A stretch of DNA of 64,000 bases from the NCBI GenBank assembly GCA_009746045.1, contig RPFO01000041.1, positions 246,001 to 310,000 on the forward strand. The letters are read 5' to 3'. A program made the translations under genes and the position numbers. The DNA is from Mesostigma viride (Eukaryota > Streptophyta > Mesostigmatophyceae > Mesostigmatales > Mesostigmataceae). Position 1 is the first letter of the stretch. Every line of letters starts with the position of its first letter. The notes under the pieces were generated by a model that saw nothing but the letters and a program-made list of their open reading frames with translations, did no database searches and was not told the origin of the DNA. Below are positions 1 to 10,068 of the stretch, in pieces.

Positions 1-59
1 GCTAGCCTTCAGCAGGCATAGCTCGTAAAGAAAGAATTCTAACTAGGGGACGTACCATC

Positions 60-292
60 TTCGATGACGTTAATCCCTCCTGAGCTGGCCGCCACCCGGT
101 GTCGTTGAAGGCAAGCCCTGGCCGCCACTAGGTGTCGTTGAAAACAGGAGAGCTGAACGCTATCGTTGACAGCACCTCACCACAGGACTATTGCTAGCCC
201 CGCCGAGTATCCCAGACTGGCCGCTTGCTGCCTAGGTCGTCGTTGAATCCCTTTACGGGCTGGCCGCCGGCCTGACAGCAATCGTTGAATTC
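60..292. repeat. Degenerate tandem repeat
   Basis: Five diverged units contain CTGGCCGCC or a variant followed 15-20 bp later by CGTTGA (near 83, 118, 155, 214 and 256). No convincing reading frame crosses it. Function unknown. Confidence 0.5.
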
Positions 293-398
293 CGGAACCT
301 CTACCTACGCCAAGCTCCGTCTTGGTATCCTAATTGGCTCACTAACCCTCTCCGCGAGAGTTAGCTAACCTTTCCAGCACATTTCCTCCGATAACCAG

Positions 399-983
399 TG
401 TTACGTCCCAGCCCAGACACCCCTAGCCTGAGCTACGTAGCGAAAGACCCTCCTTGCCGGAATTAGGAATAATCCAAGATGGCCTAATGTAAGTTGCGCT
501 TCACGACGTGAGTCGTGAGATATCTGGCATCACGGCTTAATGCCAAGCTAATTGTACACACTTATATTGGCTAGCAATACCAATTACAAATGGATAATTG
601 CCCCGGGCTCAATGTGTAGGCGTATTCGCACTTATCATTCATTAAACCAAGAGGACGAGACTCTCGTCCTCGGACCAATTTAACCTAGGTTGATTGCGGC
701 GCAGATACACGCCAATTTCCCTAGAACAATCCAAGTCACTCATTCCACGTAGGATCCGGGCCGACATCGACCCTCAACTATAGGATCCACGCCTAGAACT
801 ACGGACGGTCCCAGAACTGGCGCGGCGCCACGGCACCGGCCCCTAAAAGGACAACCTAGGACCAAAATAACTAGTCCAATTCACACAATGGCCAAGGTCC
901 ATAAAACCCAAATACAATAGACCAAACAGCCTTAGTAATTTATTCCATTGTTACGTCCGACCAAAAGGGCTGGGACGTAACAG
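399..983. repeat. Possible solo LTR or MITE with 16-bp inverted ends
   Basis: The left end TGTTACGTCCCAGCCC (399-414) is the exact reverse complement of 968-983. The TG...CA ends and 585-bp length suit a solo LTR, but I see no matching target-site duplication. A second TGTTACGTCC at 949 makes a short hairpin with the right end. A further perfect hairpin, AGGACGAGACTCTCGTCCT, lies near 651-669. No coding potential seen. Confidence 0.4.
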
Positions 984-1050
984 TGCCCATGGCCGTGGCT
1001 GTCTTGGTGACTCGCATCATTCACGGGTTGTTCAGCTGCCAAAGTTGCCC

Positions 1051-1108
1051 TATTAATTAATTAGTTAATTAAACTCGTGCTCCCGTTGGGGAGTCACGGA
1101 GCACCCCT
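1051..1108 (-). mobile_element. Retroposon 3' end: TTAA-type tail plus hairpin
   Basis: A TTAATTAA-type tail (1051-1073) is followed by GTGCTCCCGTTGGGGAGTCA and then CGGAGCAC. GTGCTCC and GGAGCAC form an inverted repeat. The same tail and hairpin end the two ORF1-only retroposons at 28806 and 38940, so this is the 3' end of a minus-strand member of the same 3'-end class. Its 5' limit cannot be set. Confidence 0.6.
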
Positions 1109-1308
1109 AGACTAGCCCCTAGACTGCACAAACCCAACCAACCAAGTAGCCAAGGCATAGGAGCCCGACCACCCAAGCCAAGGCCCCTGTCCCATCTCCC
1201 CCAATCAACGTACAGGGAAAATGAGGATTGTATAGTAGGGGACGCAGTTACGCGTCTATATGAATTAGTTATGTAATAGTAGGGGACTTGAATAAAGTCT
1301 CGAATAGT

Positions 1309-1338
1309 AGGGGCTTGGCCCCTACCGGGTCTACTTGT
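1309..1338. repeat. Dispersed 30-bp motif, copy 1
   Basis: AGGGGCTTGGCCCCTACCGG and the next 10 bases recur almost exactly at 57716-57746. The core GGGGCTTGGCCCC is a small hairpin. TAGTAGGGG also occurs near 1237 and 1279. It may mark the end of an unrecognised transposon. Confidence 0.4.
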
Positions 1339-1818
1339 TAACATAATAATGCATTGGCATTATTAATGCTGCATGTTAATAACTTGTTTGCAAGGTCAAT
1401 TTTGAAGGCGAAAGCATGGCCGGGTCGGCAGCGAAGTCGCAGCCAGCGAACTGTATCGCTGAAGGCAAATGAAGCGCTGATTGCGAGCGGCTGCGAGTGC
1501 TGAAGTGATCGGGCAACTGCGAAAGTCGCCAGCGATCTGGAAAGAGCACGAGTATTGCTGTCAAGAGCGGGAGAGAGCACAAATGTCGCAAGCGGCTGTC
1601 AGAATTTGTCGCCATCGACAATGAAGGTCTTCAAGGCAGCTGCTGAGCGTGTTGGGAGCGAAGGCTTCACCAGTGAGCAGTCGCCCCGGGCGCGAGTGTC
1701 GCGAACGACTGAATGCTATAAGCAACAACAAGAGGAGTTACGGTTGATACCTTTGTTGCATGAAGTGCAGCCTGGCGTGAAGGCGCACTTGCAAGCAAGG
1801 TTGTGATTTATTTGATAA

Positions 1819-1956
1819 TCACTTCAACCGGGTAGGTGCCCAGTGGGGACACCTCGTATCACGTGTTATTTGTGCCACCAGCAGGGCCACATCCGTAAGG
1901 ACTGCCCTCGCTGGCGTAAGCAAAGGGGCCAAGGTGGGTATAACAACCCAACCTGA
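1819..1956 (+). pseudogene. gag: Copia-type retrotransposon: Gag zinc-knuckle fragment
   Basis: A short open segment between an upstream stop (1816) and TGA (1954-1956) encodes one CCHC zinc knuckle: CYLCHQQGHIRKDC at 1864-1905, followed by a basic PRWRKQRGQGG stretch. Retroelement Gag knuckles of this C-x2-C-x4-H-x4-C form bind the element RNA during particle assembly. The rest of Gag should lie upstream (about 1340-1815), where I see only broken frames and no second LTR, so Gag is badly decayed or was never fully inserted. The integrase domain of the same element follows about 0.5 kb downstream. Confidence 0.75.
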
Positions 1957-1977
1957 CAGGCTCAGCCTTCCCTGGGC

Positions 1978-2418
1978 TTGCTAGGGTCCGCCAGGGAGGA
2001 GGCTAAGAGTGACCCCCCCATTACTCTGGATGAAGTTGATTTGCTCCCTGCACAGGTTGAGAGTCTCCCACTTGTGGTTGAGAGTCTCCCTGCACAGGTT
2101 GAGGGTGCATCCATGGAGGAAGAACACAATGGGGTAGTGACTGGGTCTTCCCACGTCACCATGGTGAAAGCAGTTACCACAAGGCAACAACGTTCCCACA
2201 TGGCTCTTGGAGGTAGTTTGCGTACTCCTTCAATGTTGGAGCGTGGAAGTCCTGCCTTAGGGCAGGAGGCTCCTTTAGAGGAGGAGGATGAGGCTGATAG
2301 CCTGAATGATGCAATGGGGAGCATGGTTGTACGTGATAGTGCTGATAAAAGCACATCACCTAAGCAGTACAGCAGGTTGCTGAGGCTTGTTCCTGTAGGC
2401 TGGTTGCTCCCAAGCTGA
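1978..2418 (+). pseudogene. Copia-type retrotransposon: Gag-integrase linker
   Basis: A 146-codon open stretch, rich in Glu, Leu and Val, lies between the zinc knuckle and the integrase core. It contains a repeated LLPAQVESLPLVVESLPAQV-like segment near its start. In Copia elements the aspartic protease normally sits here, but I find no D[TS]GA-type active-site motif, and the protease of this element lies downstream of integrase. It is probably polyprotein linker; the exact frame is uncertain. Confidence 0.4.
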
Positions 2419-2438
2419 AGTCTCATGTCAGACAACCT

Positions 2439-2828
2439 GTGTTGCAGCCTGGATATGTACAATGTGATATCCAAGAAATCAGGAAACTGATTTTGTTGGT
2501 GGGTGTTGACAGATACACCAAGTACAAGGTGCTGGAGCTATTGCAAGACAAGTCTAAGCCATGTTTGGTGGCTGGGCTCCAGGCTATCAGATCCAGAATG
2601 AGACCAGTGATCCAGCTGCAGTGTGATTTAGAATTTGAGTGCTGCATGGGGCATGAAGACCTCCCTGAGTTATTTGTTGCACACAGGGAGTCTCATGGCA
2701 GTCAAGGCGTGGTGGAGAGGACAATCAGAGAGCTCAAGACTATTCTGCTGACGGAGAAGAAGATTCCCAGATTGGTTCCAGCTATTATCAAGACGGCCTG
2801 GTTAAGGTCAGTTGAGAGGACAGATTGA
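2439..2828 (+). pseudogene. int: Copia-type retrotransposon: integrase catalytic core
   Basis: A 129-residue segment has the rve-integrase fold signature. The first Asp is in VQCDIQ (residue about 9), followed by the hydrophobic strand LILLVGVDRYTKYK. The second Asp is in QLQCDLEFE and the Glu in QGVVERTIRELK. The last two are about 30 residues apart, against about 35 in typical integrases, so a small deletion is possible. No zinc-binding HHCC domain is clear upstream. The frame ends in a stop at 2826-2828 and coding resumes in other frames, so the gene is broken. Integrase would join element cDNA to host DNA. Confidence 0.75.
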
Positions 2829-3019
2829 ATGTCAGGGCATCCATGTATGTTGGAGAGGTCCCTGTGACTCCATTATCATTGCATCTTCAGCTGGAGCTCC
2901 CTACTGAGGTTAAGCAAGCCTGGAAAGATCGATAGCCTTATGTTCAAGTTTGCCCAGTTGAGGCAGAAAGACAAGGGCTGGAGTGTTCTGAAACCTGTTG
3001 TTGGCCAGAGGGTAATTGT

Positions 3020-3532
3020 GTGGAAAGAGCCAAGCTAGCAGGCAAGCGTGGTAGCTGGCACCCTGGAGTAGTGACCAGGGTGGAACTAGCTGGGCACAAG
3101 TGCTGGGTGAAGATGGAGGATCCTCCCCAGAATGTGCACCGTCTGTTGTGGTCATATGTACGTCTAAGGGGTGCTGAAGCAGAGGCAGTATCTCCTGATG
3201 TGACAACCTTGCCAGTTGGTCATGACGTCATCCCTGATCATCACGTTCAGGCTGGAAGTAATCCCCGGGTAAGTCCTGGCCAGACCCCTGGATCGGTTAA
3301 CTCTCCATTCTTAGGACAGGCAGATGTGGTCCCCTCTAGCCTCACTAAGCATAGAGGTGTGGGCCTGAAAGATGTGGTGCTGGCTATGCAAAAAGCCAAG
3401 CAAGGACCTCGGGTGTCCAAGCTCAGCCAGTTGGAGGAGTCCGAGGATGCTGTCCTAGAGGTAGATACCAATGCTGAGGTTTCTGTTATGGGATCTCAAC
3501 ATACAGGTCAACGGCAGGTGCTTTTCGCCTAG
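3020..3532 (+). pseudogene. Copia-type retrotransposon: integrase C-terminus and start of protease
   Basis: The first ~55 residues (KRGSWHPGVVTRVELAGHKC, then WVKMEDPPQNVHRLLW) look like the SH3-like DNA-binding tail of an integrase or GAG-pol spacer. A Pro/Gly-rich linker follows. Near the end, LEVDTNAEVSVMG at about 3455-3495 resembles an aspartic-protease active site (D-T-G-A-type, here DTNA). The rest of the protease lies in the next frame from 3471, so a frameshift cuts the domain. Finding the protease after integrase is unusual for Copia, where PR normally precedes INT. Confidence 0.6.
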
Positions 3533-4802
3533 TTGTGCTTGGGTGTCTGACTTTAGTGGCAGGACACACATTATGGTAGTGGGAGAGGTGCTGGTACCCT
3601 TCATGGGTGAGAATGTCACATTTCTTGTGCTTGAAGATTATGATGGCCCTATCATCTTGGGTCAAAATTTTCTGAGCTCTCCTAGAATTGTTGTGGCATC
3701 TGATAAGCTGAGAAAGTTTGGCTGGGGTAGCATACCCTTGGTCAATTTTAAAACCTCCCTTGCCAGTGTATTTAATTCTGTGAAAGCGATCAAGAATGTG
3801 CAGTGGCCTGAGGATCAGATTCCTGTGGCTTCCAGTCTTGTGATGCCAGCTGCTCTTCATCCTAGCAGTATTGGTATTACTAAGAGATCACTGGCTGCTC
3901 ATTCTCCTCTTAGCTATGATCAGCTTGTCCAGGAAATGAGTTCTCCTCTGATGTTTGAGGCCTGGAGGCTAGCATTTGCCAAGGCCCTAGTAGAGGAGTG
4001 GTTGCAGTTTGACTGCTGTCAGCCTGTGAATGAAGTTCCCCCATATAGTACACGGTTGAAGCTCAGATTCGTCATCAAGCGGAAGGAGGTGGAGGGGGTG
4101 TCTATTCCCCATGTGCGTCCAGTTCTCAATGAATACCGTGGTACTGGGGATCTTCTGGGCGAGGAGTTGTATACACCTGGGACGCTACATGATACATGGC
4201 GTATTTTATTATGCCTGTATGTCGGTATGCTGAACCAGGGTGCTGATATGTCTTCAGTTCTGCTAGATTTCAAGAAAGCATTTCTGAAGGGTGATCCCAG
4301 TGTGGCTCAGCAGGTGTGGCATTGTGAAACTCCATTTCATGTGCCAGTTCCTGTAGCCTGGCAGGCAGAGCTCCAGTCTAGCTACCTGCTGATTCTGAAG
4401 GGTCTAGAAGGTCTCAGGTCCAGTCCCATCATTTGGAGGCTTACCCTGGAAGACTTCTTGACTAAGCACTCTGGGTTGAAGGTGTCATCTGTGGACCCAT
4501 GTCTATTGCTGGGTAGGTGGCATGATTTACCTGTGTATGCTAGCCTGCATGGTGATGACTTGCACTTGATTGCTCCCACTAAGTGGTTGAGTCAGTTTGT
4601 GCCCATCATTCATGATGCATTTCCTTTGGGAAAAGAATTGTGGCAGAAGCCTGGAGAGGCTGTCACGTTCTGTGGAATGCAGGCTACATTGGTTCAGGAG
4701 GGGAGTCAGTGGCTGATTAAGCTGCAGGCGGGCGATGACTACAAGAGTACCATTCTTCAATCTGTTCCAGAGGTCATGACGTTGACCATCCATTGCACCT
4801 GA
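3471..4802 (+). pseudogene. pol: Copia-type retrotransposon: protease and reverse transcriptase
   Basis: This 443-codon frame begins inside the protease: VGEVLVPFMGENVTFLVLED, then GPIILGQNFLSS, the usual C-terminal ILG.dfL motif. The Ty1/Copia reverse transcriptase follows from about residue 195: TRLKLRFVIKRK, then LLDFKKAFLKGDP with the first catalytic Asp, GLEGLRSSPIIW, and the catalytic pair in ASLHGDDLHLIA (about 4535-4570). The usual YVDD is here LHGDD, with both Asp kept. The frame stops at 4800-4802, just before element A. The reading frame that crosses into the RNase H part differs, so a frameshift predates or accompanies decay. The RNase H domain continues at 12397 beyond the insertion. 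Confidence 0.85.
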
Positions 4803-4925
4803 GCTGAAACCCTAGCCTAATATGGATTTGTACTACAGCACTAGTACAAATTGGTTTTTTTTCAACATTGTTATTTAATGCCTCTCATAGGTCCAAAGCA
4901 TGGAGGTCAGTGTCCCAACATGTGG

Positions 4926-5288
4926 TGACACCGTGACACCGTGACACCGTGACACCGTGACACCGTGACATCACAACACTAGCATTTCACAGTTTGTATG
5001 ATGTCACATGGTAATGTGACGTTCAGCACTGGTATCATGATGTCCACATGTAAGCTAAAGCGCTGCCCAACATGACGTGACACCGTGACATCATGACACC
5101 GTGACATCGTGACACCGTGACACCGTGACATCACAACACTAGCTAGCATTTCACAGTTTGTATGATGTCACAAGGTAATGTGATGTACAGCACTGATATC
5201 ATGATGTCCACATGTAAGCTGAAGCGCTGCCCAACATGACGTGACACCGCACGACATCATGACACCGTGACATCGTGACACCGTGACA
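4926..5288 (+). repeat. Element A left subterminal 9-bp repeats
   Basis: GACACCGTG is repeated in three clusters (4926-4970, 5075-5136, 5240-5288) inside a ~170-bp larger unit that includes TCACATGGTAATGTGACGTT and a run CACATGTAAGCT. The right end of element A carries the same 9-mer in inverted orientation. Such arrays next to TIRs are plausible transposase-binding sites (inference). Confidence 0.85.
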
Positions 5289-6008
5289 TTGAATCTTGCT
5301 ATGTATGGAGATATCGTTTTTCACTTCTCTAACTTGAGTAATGCAAGCACAAGGCAACATAATTAGTTTTGAACCCCTGAAAAGAAAGAACCTTACATGC
5401 CCTACGTCTCAGAACACTGTTGCATCATGCATGACACCAGGACACGGTGACAAAGTGGCATGGCACAAGATACAACTGCATTTGACACCAAATATTGATA
5501 AGGCTAAACAACTAGCCTTCATTCCTAAATAGCCATGCATGCATCACATTCTTTACTGAAATATGACATGGATCTACTAAGTCAACCATGCAGTCACATG
5601 TGAGTCTCAAACCATTAAAACAGGTATGCGCATATGTGTATTCCATCTGGGTTTGATGCCCAGGCGCATACCATTAATTAGACAACTAGTCCAAAACAAT
5701 GCATGTCTCACTTAATAGTCATCATAATACACATCTTGTTCCAGATTGTTATTTGGTATTTCACCAGACGCCTCCGAGGCACTGCGTCCGATGATGCCTG
5801 GTGCAAAACAATAGCATTTATAGCACGCAAAACAAGAAAGCAAAACAAGAAAGTTACGTATTTTCTCCGACACCAAACGTCATCGTACCCTCCATGCAGC
5901 AGCCTCGTGCAAGCTGAATTGCATAGAAGCTGCAACTACGATTCTATTCATGAAAGCATACAGGCAGGCAGTCGACATCCCAAGCAGGATAACCCCCCTA
6001 AACAACAA
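5289..6008. other. Element A interior, no gene recognised
   Basis: AT-rich sequence with only short open frames. Nothing resembles a known domain. Confidence 0.5.
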
Positions 6009-6111
6009 CCCCTCGCGGGGGGCGCGTGAAAACGGCAAAGGCAAAGCGGAGCCCGCCGCCTTTGGGCGGGCGGAGCGGAGCCTTCAGTTTTCACGCGCCC
6101 CCCGCGAGGGG
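6009..6111. mobile_element. 103-bp palindromic insert (MITE-like)
   Basis: The 25-bp ends CCCCTCGCGGGGGGCGCGTG + AAAAC (6009-6033) and their reverse complement (6087-6111) match perfectly. The interior is GC-rich and contains GCCGCCTTTGGGCGG. It sits at the 3' end of the small minus-strand ORF and supplies its last codons. No clear target duplication. Confidence 0.6.
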
Positions 6112-6422
6112 AAATTTTTTTTGGAAAATGGGGCAAACCATGGGGGTTTTCTTACGGAATTTACCTGCGATCTTCCTTGCGATGCAGTTTTGCCTGGTCG
6201 CTCGCGCTCCCCGTCCGAACCGCCATCAGAGGCTGCATTAATTCTATTAAGCTCATTCAGCGCGCCCCGGACGTACACGGTTGATTTCTTATCTTTTGGT
6301 TGTTCATCTGCCTTCCCGTCTACAGCAGCGCCATCATCGGCTGTCTCGGCATGCTCTGCACGTTCATCCGAGCCATACTGTTCATGGATTTCTGCCGGCG
6401 GCTGCTGTTCGCCGCTAGCCAT
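6084..6422 (-). CDS. Element A small acidic protein
   Basis: A 112-codon minus-strand frame. Residues about 1-45 are Glu/Asp/Ala-rich (HAETADDGAAVDGKADEQPK). A core follows, VYVRGALNELNRINAASDGG, and a Gly/Ser/Arg tail. Element B encodes a related core (VYHRGAVNELERILASGASD) at about 33180-33250, in the same place relative to the element ends. That conservation between otherwise diverged elements argues for a real protein. The last ~9 codons run into the 103-bp palindrome, so the original C-terminus is lost or lies in another exon: the conserved part stops near SQVN, which also ends the match in B. Function unknown; an accessory transposition protein is a guess. Confidence 0.55.
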   Translation of the reverse strand: MASGEQQPPAEIHEQYGSDERAEHAETADDGAAVDGKADEQPKDKKSTVYVRGALNELNRINAASDGGSDGERERPGKTASQGRSQVNSVRKPPWFAPFSKKNFPSRGAREN

Positions 6423-6952
6423 CGCAGCTATATCCTATCAAACTCCGCTGTCCTAAAAACACGAACAAACACGAGGGCACGCAAATTATCTACGTCGTGC
6501 GTCCAGAAGTACTTGTCGAGCTTAATCTGTATATTATTTTGCGTTCAAGTTCTCCGGACCTCGTGACATCGGGTGCATGCCTTCGTTCCCGAGGTCGATG
6601 TCCCGAGGTCCCGAGAACTTGCGGCCCAAATTTAGGTGGTGTCCCGAGGTCCCGACACCTGATTGGCCCGTTGAGATTCGCTCAGAATCAAGAGCAATCA
6701 ATGCGGACCACGAGTAGCTCGGACCTCGTGACACCACCTCGGGCCAGGCGGGTGCACTTGCACGCCGATATATCGACAACGATGGAAGATTGCATCGGTA
6801 AAATGTATTCTAAAGACTTTGACCGAACGACTTTCTTCATTACCGCTGCAACTTTTTTTTCCTGAGCTACCGCATATTTCCGACCAATTTCAAGGCTGCG
6901 TCAGGCTTGGCAGACCCATACTTCGTATATATATGCGTTTGCCCCGAACGTC
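6423..6952. promoter_or_regulatory. Divergent intergenic region of element A
   Basis: This stretch separates the minus-strand small ORF from plus-strand frames. It holds several CCCGAGGTCC / GGACCTCG repeats (6560-6735) in both orientations and TGATTGGCCCGTTGAGATTC at 6660. The last is close to TGATTGGCCCGTTGCTGATT at 32702 in element B, also just upstream of the related small ORF. A shared promoter is likely but unproven. Confidence 0.4.
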
Positions 6953-7576
6953 ATGTTTAATGCAGGCTTTGTGGACTCTAAAGACGCCCACGATGTTGGG
7001 GCTTTTATCAGCCTCTGGACATGTAGAAACTGCGGTCAGCAGGTGAATGCCGGAACGAGTTCTGCGGCGGGGTGTGCGAAACAGACATCAAGCGCACGGC
7101 AGACATGGATACCTCCGAGCGGTATGTTCCCTTATTCAAATCTACGGGCCAATTCACTCCTTGTTGAATCCCTGACCTTGTCACGGATGAATATGTTACC
7201 AGTTCCCCATCTCCGGAGTTTCTCTTTTGGTCATCTTCTTATCTTACGGGAGGTGCGTCATGAATCGTATAGCGAGCTACGGTTTCATGGCGAGCCTTTT
7301 CTTCACATCAGCGACGTACAGGTTACCTTAGAGGCTAGGGATGTCAAGGAACTCTTCACACGGATATTAGGGAGGGTGCATGACGGATTGCGGGCAAGAT
7401 ATTACGGGCTGGCTGGCAGCCTTGCAGCGCTATTGCCTCCGATCGATGGCAATGATTTGCAGGCAGGGCTATGGATCACAAAGCTGTTGCTTTGCTCTAG
7501 TTGTACATGCTGCAATTTATTGGCATTGTGCTCACGGCAAGTAATGTTGCATGACATGGTTGACCACGAAGATTGA
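6953..7576 (+). CDS. Element A hypothetical protein with possible zinc-binding start
   Basis: A 207-codon open frame. Residues about 24-48 contain WTCRNCGQQ and a later AAGC, a possible but incomplete zinc ribbon. The middle (SFGHLLILREVRHESYSELR) is not recognised. It lies upstream of the transposase-like ORF on the same strand and could be a broken N-terminal part of it, but no linking exon can be defined. It may be chance. Confidence 0.3.
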   Translation: MFNAGFVDSKDAHDVGAFISLWTCRNCGQQVNAGTSSAAGCAKQTSSARQTWIPPSGMFPYSNLRANSLLVESLTLSRMNMLPVPHLRSFSFGHLLILREVRHESYSELRFHGEPFLHISDVQVTLEARDVKELFTRILGRVHDGLRARYYGLAGSLAALLPPIDGNDLQAGLWITKLLLCSSCTCCNLLALCSRQVMLHDMVDHED

Positions 7577-7977
7577 TGGAAAACCTTGAAGCAATTGGTG
7601 GCTTTCTTGGATGCTCGATGGCTTCACATGCTTGTGAGTCCATAAAACCCACTGTATACGTGCCCACCATCTCTAAGCTGAAAGCATCTGCCTTCAACAA
7701 GCATCTTAAGACATGCATGCACATGAGAACTGTCATGGTTTGTGGAGAGGGTGGCATATTGCGTGAGAGTGGAGAGAGGACAGTGGCCGGGCTAGGCCAG
7801 CTACCTGTGCTGCCACACGGCCGGGCGGCAAACACTGATGCACAAGCTGCCTTACACGCCAGCACCCAAGCTGCCTTCACACCCCTGAATGATGAGCAGA
7901 GGGCATCCTGGACGGCCGCATCCATGCAGTTCATGCAGTTCAGGCTGTGCGTGCTGGCCAAGGGCACGGGTAAATGA
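7573..7977 (+). CDS. Element A hypothetical ORF
   Basis: A 134-codon frame overlapping the end of the previous one. It has no recognised motif and a composition like ordinary coding or random sequence. There is no matching frame in element B. Listed as weakly supported. Confidence 0.15.
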   Translation: MMENLEAIGGFLGCSMASHACESIKPTVYVPTISKLKASAFNKHLKTCMHMRTVMVCGEGGILRESGERTVAGLGQLPVLPHGRAANTDAQAALHASTQAAFTPLNDEQRASWTAASMQFMQFRLCVLAKGTGK

Positions 7978-9375
7978 GCCAATGGCGGGCTATTATTACG
8001 CACGTTGCAACCAGCGCCAATGAAGCAACCCAAGCCTGCCCTCCTGACAGGTATGTGTGTTTTGTTTTCTCATGTGGTGTGCACAACCAGCAATCCTTTA
8101 TTTCCCTATGATGCATGTTTGCGGAATTCTGGCAACCTGGCACATGGCCAAACTCCTCAATGTCAGGGGTGGGAGGGGTTGTTTGTCAAGTGGATAGACA
8201 CACGCACATGCTCAACACCTCTTGCTCCAATGCCACTGCCACTCACCCAGAAACTCAGGCACAACCACGCACGATCGCTAAGCTGCTAGCCAGAATCGCA
8301 GTCCTCACCAAAGTGAGGGATGGGGCACCAGCTAGTTTGACAGTCTGGCTGAGGACGTGCAGGAGTTGAATGACATATCTGAAGCAAGTAGTCACGGATG
8401 GCTTGGAGAAACATGGTGAAGCATGCATGGGCATGCATCTCATGTTGACAAGGGCCAGAGCAAGAGCATGAGCACGATGCATGTGCCTATGTAGAGGCCA
8501 TTGGGCTTGCACTATCTGTTGAAGACAGCTGCGGTATTGTGGCCAAGCGGCTCACCGGGGATGTGCAGTGGCTTCTTCATGCTAGGTATGATGGCGGCCA
8601 AGTGCAGTCCTTTGGTGGCATATTTCAAGCCGGCAACCTCGAGGTAGCAACTGAGCAGTGTATGAGCTGTCTGGCTATGCACCACAGCGCTGGCTGAGGA
8701 GATCTAGTCCAACTTGGAAGCTGCGTTGCCAGCAACGTGGGCCCCTATAACAGAGACAGGGACATGGGGGCATCCATGGTGATGCAGAGGACCATGTGTG
8801 GCAACCTTGGTCAGGCGGGCCGGTTGCCAAGGGATGTGCTGCTACCAAATCAAGGCGCACAAAACACATCGCAACCATGCCGACGGCCGAGATGCCTGGC
8901 ATCAGATTAGATTATTACATTGCCAAGCTGAGTTTGCGGCTACCGTGCGTGCTGTGGGTTTGAACTGATCATGCTAGCCAACGTGACAGTTGGCAGTTCT
9001 TATGTCTAACAAGCCCCTACTTGAAAATTGCCTTAGCATGGCCGTATGCACATATATACAACCATGTCTAGCCACTGTTCATGTTCATATATCTTTGTCT
9101 GTGTGTCACAAAAGTTGTGTTATATTATCTGTGCAAGGTCTGAACAGTTAGCAACACAGTTGGTGGGAGTTGGCCATACCGTTACTAAAGAACTTTGCAT
9201 CCAAGGTTGAGTGATTAGCTGGAAACTCGCAGGTGTTGCATGGACCAGTGAACCCAATGACACTTGATGGACCTGAAGTTTTGTGCAATGTCTGAAATGA
9301 CATGATGATTAACATGGGCGCTTGTTTTCAGCCTCACCTGAGCACATCTTGCATGGGAACTGCAAGAAATGTGGC
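7978..9375. other. Element A interior, no gene recognised
   Basis: Mixed composition with only short frames and no domain recognised. The region ends at the ~163-bp tandem repeats. Confidence 0.45.
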
Positions 9376-9770
9376 GGAAATGCAAAAAACGCACATTTTT
9401 TCTCACATTTGCTAGCAAGCTGTCAATGAATGAAGTACAACAGACCTGGATTTTTGTGCAATGTCTACTATGATGATATTTAATATGCTTGCAAGTTTCC
9501 AGCCCCAACTGAGCACATCTTGTATGAAAACTGTCATGAAATGTGTGAAAAAAACGCGAAAAACGTGCATTTTTGCTAGCATTTGGTGGCATTTTGTTAC
9601 CAAATACAGTACGATGGACCTGATTTTTTGTGCCATGTCTACATTTATGATGTGTAACGTGATTGCAAATTTCCAGCCTCGACTGAACACATCTTCCATG
9701 GAAACTGCTATGAGATGTGGTGAACGGTGCGTTTTTGCTAGCATTTGGTGGCAGTTTGTCACCAAATGAG
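9376..9770. repeat. Element A ~163-bp tandem repeats
   Basis: About two and a half units, beginning near 9410 (GCTAGCAAGC), 9574 (GCTAGCATTTGGTGGC) and 9737 (GCTAGCATTTGGTGGCAGTT). Each includes a TTCCAGCC-C-ACTGA-CACATCTT block. Element B carries a related array at 34380-35345 whose units also begin GCTAGCATTTGTCACC and contain CAACTGAGTTCATT. Confidence 0.75.
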
Positions 9771-9882
9771 GTCAGATGACCATGGGACATGGTGCACAGA
9801 TGGTAGACATGAGCATAAGCCTACATGCAAACAGCCAGGTCAGGAGCTCTTTATTTGCATATCAAATGGTATTTGTTTGTAT

Positions 9883-10068
9883 TAAAATCTGGAAAGTTGC
9901 TAAAAATAGACATGCCAAAAATAGACCAACCGATGTCGAAAAATTCTGGAAAGTCAAATTCCTTTTACTGGTGTCATGGACATGCTGCCTACCAATATCT
10001 AGCATGTTTGGACTCAATTTGCTCCTTGTAGGGCTTATAAGGGCATTTTTTGGCACTTTCATACCGTT
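9883..10068. repeat. Block shared with element B
   Basis: This ~186-bp block matches the reverse complement of 30459-30644 with only about four differences by eye. In A it abuts the transposase-like ORF. In B it abuts the terminal minisatellite. Confidence 0.85.
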
